Source of the DNA: CAADGU01 sp964581605
Lineage (GTDB): Bacteria > Chloroflexota > Anaerolineae > Promineifilales > Promineifilaceae
Direction: 5' to 3'
Assembly: GCA_964581605.1 (NCBI GenBank)
Contig: CAZOPF010000045.1
Coordinates: 1 to 43,935, forward strand
DNA: 43,935 bases
In this document: positions 25,524 to 32,267 of the stretch, in pieces
Numbering within the stretch: position 1 is the first letter of the stretch
Layout of the letters: every line of letters begins with the position of its first letter
The notes under the pieces: generated by a model
Told to the model about the DNA's origin: nothing
Seen by the model: only the letters and a program-made list of their open reading frames with translations
The model's database searches: none
Program-made: the position numbers and the translations under genes

Positions 25524-27632
25524 TCAAGGATCATACACACACCGAAAACCAACGGTTGAACTAAAAAAGGTGGGGTCCAACTGGCTGCGATTAGGCACGC
25601 GAATACGGTCCTTGCCGATATTGCTGGGCCAGGCTCCCCCTCTCATACTTTTTGCCAGCCCGGTTTCCGGGCCAGTGGGATTTTCAGCCGGGCTTTCTGC
25701 GTAGTAATTTTCATCATACCAGTCGGCCACCCATTCCCACATGCTGCCCGCCATGCCATACACGCCAAAGGGGCTGGCCCCTCTGGGTAAGGCATTCACT
25801 GGCAGCAGATCTTCAAAACCTTCACTCTGATAAACAGCACGTTCCTGGTTGGGTGGTTCATTGCCCCAGGGGTAGATACGGCCGTCGGTGCCTCGTGCCG
25901 CATATTCCCATTCCGCTTCCGTTGGCAGCCGCCCGCCAACGGATTGGCAATAATAACTGGCCCCATACCAGCTCACGTGGTTGATAGGAAAGTCAGCAAA
26001 ACCGGTAAGCGCATAAAATTGGCGTACACCATCTCCCAAATCCTCTTCAAGGAGATAGGTGCTGAAACCGGCCACATCACGCGGGTAGGCACAGTCAAAA
26101 CCATCACACAGGCCGGCATAGCCGCCCAGACGATTTAGCAAAGCAGCATATTGCTCAACGGTGACTTCAAACTGGTCAATATAAAAGGTATCCAGCGTTA
26201 CTTCGTGCTGCGGCCGTTCATCCGGCGCGGCCGGAAAATCATTGTCACCGGAACCCATTAAAAACGTGCCACCGGGGATCAGGATCATGGGCATATTATC
26301 TTGCTCACGAATAAATGTAGGCGGCAAGACGCTCGGAGATGGGGTGGGCGTCACGGTAGGGGTTTCGGTAGGGGTAGGTGTTTCCGTAGGCACGGCCGTA
26401 GCTGTGGGGGTGGGCGTGGGCGTGTGGGTATAGGTTGGCTGTGGCGTTGGCGATTCCACAATAACCACAACCTGGATGGTGGGGGCAGCGGTAGGCACGG
26501 CCGTACCACCATCTCCCGATTGATCCCCATTCAAACCGGCTAATTGTGCCGGCCAACCCTGCCCGATGACTCGCGGTACGGCCGCTACCAATAACACAGC
26601 TAAGGCCAGCACAAGCATTCCGGCCAAAAAGGGCCACTCCTGCCAGACAGCCCGCCGGCTGGTACGCCGAACAGTTTGCACGGCCGTCCCCTTGGGGCTG
26701 ATATGAAAGGATGAATCGGCGGCCAATTGTAGCTGATAACCAGCATCCAACACCCGGCGCTGCGCGGCTTTTACATCGGCAACGGTGATTAAATTCAGTT
26801 TCAATCGCTGCTGCCGCTCATACAATTCCTGGCAAATCAACTGGATTTCATAGGGGTGATTTTGCGTTAGCCGGGCAATATAGTCGGCCACATTTCTGAA
26901 AATGGCGTCATTCATGGGGTGGCGAATGAGCATCAAAGCCTCTTCATTATCCAATGGGCCAATATCGTACACCTGCGCCTGGCGGAAAAGGGGCTGCATA
27001 TATTCCGGGACGGGAACATCATCACTCTCCCAGGTAAAAAGGCAGGCGGCCCGGTGGTTCCGATAAATCGCCTGATGCAATGCCGCCAGAAAATCCTCCC
27101 TGACGGCCTGGCTCTTTATCCTGGCCGCCAGAATATGCAGGTTGTCAAACAAGAAGAGGAGTTTGCTGGTAGGGCGGCCTTCTTGTACGGCCGTATGCGC
27201 TTCATTCAGGGCTACCGTGGCCGGCAGCAGCAATTGCTCCCGGAAGGCGCGTAAGGGGTCGCCGATGAAGGGGGCATGGCTGAGGGGTGGCAGCTCAATG
27301 CGGGCCTGTTGTAGCCGCCGCACGGCTATTTGCGCCACTTCCCACAATAAGGCACTGGGGGTATCCAGAGGAATAGCGGCCAGATCAATGTAGACGGCCG
27401 TGTAGGGTGGCTGCAACGCGCCTGCTTCCAGTTGCAGCAGGATGGAGGTTTTGCCAATACGCCGGGGGCCACGCAGGATAACGGGGTGGTCGGGGCCTTG
27501 TTCAGGCGCGGCTTGTAGCAATGCAGCGCGAACCCAGACAAAGAGGGCCTCACGGCCGTAAAATGGGCGATCTTTCCCGGCCGGCTCGGCGACACTGTAC
27601 GGGTTATTAGCGGGCAATTGGTGGGCCATCAT
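25524..27632 (-). CDS. STAND-like ATPase fused through a membrane segment to an FGE-fold domain
   Basis: A 702-residue protein. N-terminal AAA/STAND-type ATPase (about 10-300): NPYSVAEPAGKDRPFYGRE, Walker A GPRRIGKTS with K61, Walker B LLFLFDNLH, and a winged-helix-like end. Then a membrane segment (about 335-355, WPFLAGMLVLALAVLLVAAV), a Thr/Pro linker (about 390-440) and an FGE-sulfatase/SUMF1-like domain (about 445-702; MPMILIPGGTFLMGS, GRLPTEAEWEYAARG, GSMWEWVADWYDE, VGFRCVYDP). The two catalytic cysteines of true formylglycine-generating enzymes are missing in the RGGAWPSNIGKDRIR stretch, so the outer domain is probably a C-type-lectin-fold binding module. A signalling or sensing role is inferred. 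Confidence 0.85.
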   Translation of the reverse strand: MMAHQLPANNPYSVAEPAGKDRPFYGREALFVWVRAALLQAAPEQGPDHPVILRGPRRIGKTSILLQLEAGALQPPYTAVYIDLAAIPLDTPSALLWEVAQIAVRRLQQARIELPPLSHAPFIGDPLRAFREQLLLPATVALNEAHTAVQEGRPTSKLLFLFDNLHILAARIKSQAVREDFLAALHQAIYRNHRAACLFTWESDDVPVPEYMQPLFRQAQVYDIGPLDNEEALMLIRHPMNDAIFRNVADYIARLTQNHPYEIQLICQELYERQQRLKLNLITVADVKAAQRRVLDAGYQLQLAADSSFHISPKGTAVQTVRRTSRRAVWQEWPFLAGMLVLALAVLLVAAVPRVIGQGWPAQLAGLNGDQSGDGGTAVPTAAPTIQVVVIVESPTPQPTYTHTPTPTPTATAVPTETPTPTETPTVTPTPSPSVLPPTFIREQDNMPMILIPGGTFLMGSGDNDFPAAPDERPQHEVTLDTFYIDQFEVTVEQYAALLNRLGGYAGLCDGFDCAYPRDVAGFSTYLLEEDLGDGVRQFYALTGFADFPINHVSWYGASYYCQSVGGRLPTEAEWEYAARGTDGRIYPWGNEPPNQERAVYQSEGFEDLLPVNALPRGASPFGVYGMAGSMWEWVADWYDENYYAESPAENPTGPETGLAKSMRGGAWPSNIGKDRIRVPNRSQLDPTFFSSTVGFRCVYDP

Positions 27633-27664
27633 AGCCTAAATGTATCATCAATACAGGGCATAAG

Positions 27665-28009
27665 CTATAGAACGATGGGGGGCGGATCGCCCATCGGCCA
27701 TCTCCGATAAAAACAACTCTCTTGCCCTGTGTGGCAGGCCGGGCCGGCCGGCTCTACCAGGATGAGCAGCGTATCGGCGTCGCAATCTACGCGAATCTCG
27801 CGCACACGCTGAATGTTGCCGGAAGTGGCCCCCTTGTGCCACAGTTCACCCCGGCTGCGGCTCCAAAAGTGGGTTTCGCCCGTTTGCAGCGTCAGGCGTA
27901 ACGCTTCGGCGTTCATCCAGGCCACCATCAGCACCTGTTGGGTGGCGGCGTGTTGGACGACGGCCGTGACCAACCCCCTCTCATCAAATTTCACATGCTC
28001 TATCATCAT
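27665..28009 (-). CDS. hisI: phosphoribosyl-AMP cyclohydrolase
   Basis: Opens the adenine ring of phosphoribosyl-AMP in histidine synthesis. The 114-residue product is a stand-alone HisI (no HisE fusion): VLMVAWMNAEALRLTLQTGE, FWSRSRGELWHKGATSGN, VRVDCD-type VDCDADTLLILVE and the zinc region PACHTGQESCFYRRW. The start ATG overlaps the hisF stop (ATGA, 28006-28009), so translation is coupled in the order hisF-hisI. Other his genes are not present. Confidence 0.95.
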   Translation of the reverse strand: MMIEHVKFDERGLVTAVVQHAATQQVLMVAWMNAEALRLTLQTGETHFWSRSRGELWHKGATSGNIQRVREIRVDCDADTLLILVEPAGPACHTGQESCFYRRWPMGDPPPIVL

Positions 28010-28845
28010 ACACGCACCGGTATTCCTTGCGCTGTCAGATACTCCTTCACTTCAGCAATAGTCAGTTGTTTGTAATGAAAGAGCGAAGCGGCCAGGGCCG
28101 CATCCGCGCCACCGACGGTAAGGGCCTGGGCAAAGTGAACCACTGTACCGGCCCCACCGGAGGCAATCACGGGGATGTTCACGGCCGTAGCCACCGCCCT
28201 TGTCAACTCCAAGTCATACCCTTCCTGTGTGCCGTCCGCGTCCATGCTCGTTAGCAAAATTTCGCCCGCCCCCCGCCGTTCCGCCTCCACCGCCCACGCC
28301 ACCACATCCAGCCCGGTAGGGGTGCGGCCACCGCTCACATACACCTCCCAGTGGGGAATTATGAATTGTGAATTATGAATTATGAAAGAAGAATCTTCTG
28401 CGTTCACTGTTAACTGCTTACTGTTCACTGTTAACTGCTCGCTGATTCGCCGGGCATCAATCGCCACCACTATCGCCTGGCTGCCAAACGCATCTGCCCC
28501 CTGGCTGATCAGTTCCGGCTGGCGCACGGCCGCCGAGTTGATGCTGATCTTATCTGCTCCGGCACGCAGGATGCCCCGCATATCATCCACCGTGCGGATG
28601 CCGCCGCCGATAGTGAAGGGGATGAAGACCTGCTCGGCCACCGCCTGCGCCAGTTCTATGACTGTCTGACGGGCTTCGTGCGTAGCGGTGATGTCCAGAA
28701 ACACCAGTTCATCCGCCCCCGCCTGGTCATAAATTTTGGCCTGCGCCACGGGGTCGCCCGCGTCGCGCAGTTCCACAAAGTTGATACCTTTGACGACACG
28801 GCCGTCTTTCACATCTAAACAGGGGATTATTCGTTTAGCCAGCAT
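28006..28845 (-). CDS. hisF: imidazole glycerol phosphate synthase subunit HisF, with repeat-derived insert
   Basis: The cyclase of the HisFH pair, a (beta/alpha)8 barrel making IGP and AICAR. Catalytic D11 (IIPCLDVKDG) and D130 (VVAIDARR) are intact; IGGGIRTVDD, GAGEILLTSMDADG and VIASGGAGT are typical. At 279 residues it is about 25 longer than usual. The excess is residues 135-164, encoded by tandem 7-mers, directly after the strand carrying D130 and before WEVYVSGGRTPTG. The start at 28845 (MLAKRI) is chosen by homology; the frame remains open for 65 codons upstream through a 7-mer array that would add RLQVAGC repeats. Confidence 0.93.
   Translation of the reverse strand: MLAKRIIPCLDVKDGRVVKGINFVELRDAGDPVAQAKIYDQAGADELVFLDITATHEARQTVIELAQAVAEQVFIPFTIGGGIRTVDDMRGILRAGADKISINSAAVRQPELISQGADAFGSQAIVVAIDARRISEQLTVNSKQLTVNAEDSSFIIHNSQFIIPHWEVYVSGGRTPTGLDVVAWAVEAERRGAGEILLTSMDADGTQEGYDLELTRAVATAVNIPVIASGGAGTVVHFAQALTVGGADAALAASLFHYKQLTIAEVKEYLTAQGIPVRV
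28357..28443. repeat. in-frame 7-mer repeat insertion inside hisF (locus D)
   Basis: On the minus strand two 7-mer groups are seen: GAGCAGT-TAACAGT-GAACAGT-type units (five to six copies), then, after a short spacer, AATTCAT, AATTCAC, AATTCAT, AATTCCC. The insert adds about 29 codons (EQLTVNSKQLTVN ... FIIHNSQFIIP) without breaking the frame. Confidence 0.85.
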
Positions 28846-28861
28846 ATGCCAATGTAGTGGC

Positions 28862-29018
28862 AAGTGGCAGGTTATACTTGCAACCTGCAACCTGCAACCT
28901 GCAACCTGCAACCTGCAACCTGCAACCTGCAACCTGCTACCTGCAACCTGCAACCTGCTACCTGCAACCTGCAACCTGCAACCTGCTACCTGCAACCTGC
29001 TACTTGCCACTTGCAACC
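28862..29018. repeat. heptamer array of about 20 GCAACCT units upstream of hisF (locus C)
   Basis: About 140 bases (28880-29018) of the 7-mer GCAACCT, with GCTACCT and near the right end GCTACTT/GCCACTT variants. An inverted copy of the right end (CAAGTGGCAGGTT, 28861-28873) sits at the left. It occupies the hisF leader and touches the end of the DinB-like gene. Because the period is 7, every forward frame reads the same LQPATCN heptapeptide and the reverse frames RLQVAGC. No spacers, so it is not CRISPR. Confidence 0.95.
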
Positions 29019-29024
29019 TCTGCC

Positions 29025-29489
29025 TCATTTCCAATTCCACAAACCATACGCCATTTGGTTGTCCAGGGCAAACCCGGCCTGCCCCAGGATGAGGCCAATC
29101 TCGCCATGATGGTAACTTTCGTGGGCGACCAGATAGCCAAAAAAGGCGGCCGCCTGCCCACCAAACCCTTTCACTTTGCCGCCGGCCGCCAGACTGCGGA
29201 CAAGCAGGGTAGTGATGGCCTCAGCCGAAGATTGGAGGGCGAATTGCAGCACGGCCGTGTCCGTTGTCCCCGCTTTGTCCACCTTCACCAACCCGGCCCT
29301 CAAGTCAGGCGCGGCCGGTTCCAGCCAGGCCAGCCGGTTGTGGTGCAGATGCGCCAGGATGGCGCCAACGCTCCGCGCCTTACCACCCAATTTGGCCGCC
29401 AACGCTGCCGCCGGAATGGCCTGCACATACTCGATTTGCAGACGGCCGTGTGTCTGCCACGCCGCCACAACAGGATCATTCGTACTCAT
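29025..29489 (-). CDS. DinB/YfiT-like four-helix protein
   Basis: A 154-residue DinB-superfamily protein, a four-helix bundle with a metal-binding His triad. Histidines appear in LAHLHHNRLAWLE and VAHESYHHGEIGLI. Relatives include bacillithiol transferases and thiol-dependent enzymes; the substrate here is unknown. The start overlaps the end of the methyltransferase gene by 14 bases. The stop lies 7 bases from the heptamer array, whose units resemble the last codons. Confidence 0.85.
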   Translation of the reverse strand: MSTNDPVVAAWQTHGRLQIEYVQAIPAAALAAKLGGKARSVGAILAHLHHNRLAWLEPAAPDLRAGLVKVDKAGTTDTAVLQFALQSSAEAITTLLVRSLAAGGKVKGFGGQAAAFFGYLVAHESYHHGEIGLILGQAGFALDNQMAYGLWNWK

Positions 29490-30270
29490 TTCTCCTCACC
29501 TTTTCGGCCATAACGGTAATCAGGCAAACTTCGGATTCAATGACGGCCGTGTCACCCACCTGCTCCAATTCTTGTGCAATCGCCGCCAGGCCGTCAGCAT
29601 AGTCATCGTCGCTTATCCCTATCAATTGGGAAGTGCGATGGCGGGCAGAGGCATAGGCACGGAAGTCGGCCAACCGGGTGGGGGTAGGAATGTGTTGCCG
29701 GGTGAGGGTGACACGGCCGTACCCCACCTCTTCCAACATCGCCACCAACCGGTCCACCGGTAAAAAATCTTGTTCATCTAACGCCCACGCCGCCGGGAAG
29801 TAACGATAAATGGCCCAACCGGGCATAGACCAGGGATCAATGTTGGTCAGCACAAAACGGCCGTCTGGTTGCAGCAGCCGGTACGTTTCCGCAAAAAAGC
29901 GGGACTTGTTTTGCACATGCGGATAGGAAAATTGATTGGTAATGTAATGGAAACTGCCCACCGCAAATGGGGCCGCCATATTATCCGCCTGCACCCAGGC
30001 CACCCCCTGCCCACGCCGTTGTGCCTGCCGCAGCATCCCGGCAAACAAATCCATGCCCACCATACCCACGCCCGGAAAATGGGGCCGGTTGGCTGCCAGC
30101 TGTTTGCCCGTACCACAGCCCATATCCAGAATGCGAACCGGGAAATTGGGCGGACAGGTAACCAAAAATCGCGCCAGGTTCTCATCCACCACATGATCCC
30201 TTATGGGTTCATCATACAGATGGGCAATGGTATCATAATTGACGCGCTGTTTACTCAGGTCACTTTTCAT
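29476..30270 (-). CDS. class I SAM-dependent methyltransferase
   Basis: A 264-residue Rossmann-fold methyltransferase. Motif I is ILDMGCGTGKQLAAN, then VGMDLFAGMLRQAQRR, AWVQADNMAAPFA and the post-motif LLQPDGRFVLTNIDPW. The substrate is unknown; similarity is to the UbiE/type-11 group. The downstream DinB-like gene overlaps it, so the two probably act or are expressed together. A 155-bp non-coding stretch with a small hairpin (30382-30402) separates it from the phosphatidylcholine synthase gene. Confidence 0.87.
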   Translation of the reverse strand: MKSDLSKQRVNYDTIAHLYDEPIRDHVVDENLARFLVTCPPNFPVRILDMGCGTGKQLAANRPHFPGVGMVGMDLFAGMLRQAQRRGQGVAWVQADNMAAPFAVGSFHYITNQFSYPHVQNKSRFFAETYRLLQPDGRFVLTNIDPWSMPGWAIYRYFPAAWALDEQDFLPVDRLVAMLEEVGYGRVTLTRQHIPTPTRLADFRAYASARHRTSQLIGISDDDYADGLAAIAQELEQVGDTAVIESEVCLITVMAEKVRRNEYE

Positions 30271-30381
30271 GGATAGTGAGCCACCTGGTTGCCCGACTGT
30301 TGGCGCAATCCGCCCAAATAGAACCTGATGTACGGCTTTTCATCTGGTTTTATGGTGGGGGGTGCAGTTGAGAATGCGCCC

Positions 30382-30402
30382 GTGGGCATCTGAGGATGCC
30401 AC
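30382..30402 (-). terminator. small hairpin after phosphatidylcholine synthase gene
   Basis: GTGGGCATC (30382-30390) and GATGCCAC (30395-30402) form a stem with one bulged base and a 4-base loop. There is no T-run, so it is a weak terminator candidate. Confidence 0.3.
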
Positions 30403-30425
30403 CTCCTCGCCAGTGAAAGCTGTTT

Positions 30426-31166
30426 TTATTTTCGACGGGATGGCTGTTTGGTCAACGGCCGTATATTGGCATACAAACTATAAACCACATAATACGCCAC
30501 ATAAAACAGCGAGGCTCCTACCAACCATTCATTCAGCGCAGGGTACTGCCAGATCAGCACCCCCATCACCCCTACCCACAGGACAGTCAGCGTGACGGTG
30601 ACGCCACGCCCGGCATTCATACGCGAAGGATAGAGATACTTAATGGGGACAAAAACCATCACCCCACAAGCCAACAGCACTATCAGATTAAATGTGAAGG
30701 TAGTGCCCAATAGCACAAAATAGATAACCAGGATATTCCAGTAAGAAGGAAAGCCTTTAAAAAAGTGGTCTTCTGTTTTAGCGTCTGCCTGGGCAAACTG
30801 ATAGCTGGACGCCAGCAAAATAATGGCAGGTACCACCACTAACCAGGATTCCGGCACCAGGTTAGCCTGAAAGATGAAGATAGCGGGCACCAACACATAG
30901 GTCATAAAATCAACAATGTTGTCCAGCAACGCCCCATCAAATCCAGGTAATACCTCTTTAACCCTTACCAGGCGGGATAATGCGCCATCAAATCCATCAA
31001 TAATAGTGGTGATGAGCATAAGCGCCATGGCTATTTGCCACTGCCCCTCAAAAATTGCCAGGATAGCCAGAAAACCCAGCACCACCCCGCTGGCCGTCAG
31101 GAGGTGAATTCCCCAGGCAGCCACTTTGCGTCGCAACCGAAACTCGCTGTCATCCACTGCTATCAT
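30426..31166 (-). CDS. pcs: phosphatidylcholine synthase (CDP-alcohol phosphatidyltransferase)
   Basis: A multi-pass membrane enzyme that joins choline directly to CDP-diacylglycerol. The 246-residue product has the CDP-alcohol motif spread over IIDGFDGALSRL, VKEVLPGFDGALLDNIVDF and its three aspartates. The Pcs-specific blocks are FMTYVLVPAIFIFQ and AKTEDHFFKGFPSYWNI. About eight hydrophobic segments are visible. Recall of rhizobial Pcs supports this over phosphatidylserine or phosphatidylglycerol-phosphate synthase. It stands alone on the minus strand; no choline uptake gene is nearby. Confidence 0.85.
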   Translation of the reverse strand: MIAVDDSEFRLRRKVAAWGIHLLTASGVVLGFLAILAIFEGQWQIAMALMLITTIIDGFDGALSRLVRVKEVLPGFDGALLDNIVDFMTYVLVPAIFIFQANLVPESWLVVVPAIILLASSYQFAQADAKTEDHFFKGFPSYWNILVIYFVLLGTTFTFNLIVLLACGVMVFVPIKYLYPSRMNAGRGVTVTLTVLWVGVMGVLIWQYPALNEWLVGASLFYVAYYVVYSLYANIRPLTKQPSRRK

Positions 31167-31227
31167 TGTTTACGGCCGTCAGAGATGTCACTCCAACGAA
31201 ACTATTCTCCTCGTATTATATTTGGCA

Positions 31228-31259
31228 AAACCGGCTGGTCGTTCAACACCAGCCGGTTT
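31228..31259. terminator. 12-bp stem hairpin between menB and pcs
   Basis: AAACCGGCTGGT (31228-31239) pairs perfectly with ACCAGCCGGTTT (31248-31259) around 8 bases. The T-run is short on either side, but the position after menB fits a terminator. Confidence 0.6.
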
Positions 31260-31346
31260 ATAAAATCTATTGTAACAATCACCTGCGCCTAAGTCACTGA
31301 GACATAAGAAACGGGTAATCCGCCACGGGCCTTCGGCTTATGGCTT

Positions 31347-32183
31347 TCACGGCCGCCAGGGAAAACGCCCAAAATCCGGCGGCCGTTTTTCCAGAAAAGA
31401 ATTTTTACCTTCCGTGCCCTCCTCAGTCATGTAAAACAACATGGTGGAATCGCCGGCCAGCACTTGCAACCCCGTCTGCCCATCCATGTCCGCATTCATG
31501 GCTGCTTTAAGAAAACGAATGGCAATGGGGCTCTTGCGCAAAATCTCTTGCGCCCATATCACCCCCTCCTGTTCCAATTCGGCCACTGTAGGCAGCACCT
31601 TATTGACCAACCCCATATCCAACGCTTCTTGTGCCGAATACTGGCGGCAAAGATACCATATTTCGCGTGCCTTTTTCTGGCCCACAATACGCGCCAACGT
31701 CGCCGAGCCATACCCGGCATCAAAGCTGCCTACAATGGGGCCAGTCTGCCCCAAAATGGCGTTTTCACTGGCCAGGCTGAGGTCACAGATTATATGCAGC
31801 ACATGCCCCCCACCGATAGCGTACCCATTTACGAGGGCAATCACCACTTTGGGCATGGTGCGGATGATGCGCTGCAACTCCAGAACATTCAACCGCGGCA
31901 CACCGTCATCACCCACATACCCGGCATGGCCGCGCACACTTTGGTCACCGCCAGAGCAGAAAGCATGGACGCCATCTTTAGGCGAGGGGCCGTTGCCGGT
32001 GAGCAATATCACTCCTACTTCCTGATCCATCCACACATGGCGGAAAGCATCTATCATCTGGTCAATAGTTTGCGGGCGGAAAGCGTTACGCACTTCCGGC
32101 CGATTAAAGGCAATACGAGCCATCCCGTCCGCTTTTTCATAGGTGATGTCCGTATACTCTTTTACTGTCTGCCAATCAGTCAT
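31347..32183 (-). CDS. menB: 1,4-dihydroxy-2-naphthoyl-CoA synthase
   Basis: A crotonase-fold enzyme closing the naphthoquinone ring in menaquinone synthesis. The 278-residue product shows FCSGGDQSVRGHAGYVGDDG, GYAIGGGHVLHIICDLSLAS and the MenB signature LGQTGPIVGSFDAGYGS, ending FGRFPWRP. The start at 32183 is fixed by an excellent GAGGAGAA 5 bases upstream; a longer frame to 32228 is rejected. It is the last gene of TetR-menF-menD-menB. Confidence 0.97.
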   Translation of the reverse strand: MTDWQTVKEYTDITYEKADGMARIAFNRPEVRNAFRPQTIDQMIDAFRHVWMDQEVGVILLTGNGPSPKDGVHAFCSGGDQSVRGHAGYVGDDGVPRLNVLELQRIIRTMPKVVIALVNGYAIGGGHVLHIICDLSLASENAILGQTGPIVGSFDAGYGSATLARIVGQKKAREIWYLCRQYSAQEALDMGLVNKVLPTVAELEQEGVIWAQEILRKSPIAIRFLKAAMNADMDGQTGLQVLAGDSTMLFYMTEEGTEGKNSFLEKRPPDFGRFPWRP

Positions 32184-32267
32184 AATAATTCTCCTCGATA
32201 GTTTTTTGACGCAGTGGTGTGGAGGCATGGAGTCCGTTGGGGCCAGCCGCCATCCCCTTCGCTAGTT

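Noticed and set aside
25524..27632. Diversity-generating retroelement target (FGE/CLec fold at the C-terminus)
   Set aside because: No reverse transcriptase, template repeat or adenine-biased variable copy was found nearby.
25524..27632. Active formylglycine-generating enzyme
   Set aside because: The catalytic cysteine pair is absent in the C-terminal motif and no sulfatase gene is adjacent.
28880..29018. CRISPR-like repeat array
   Set aside because: Units are 7 bases with no spacers, and no cas gene is near. It is a simple tandem repeat.
28736..29513. Plus-strand coding frames rich in LQPATCN repeats
   Set aside because: They are by-products of the heptamer array and lie opposite hisF and the DinB-like gene.
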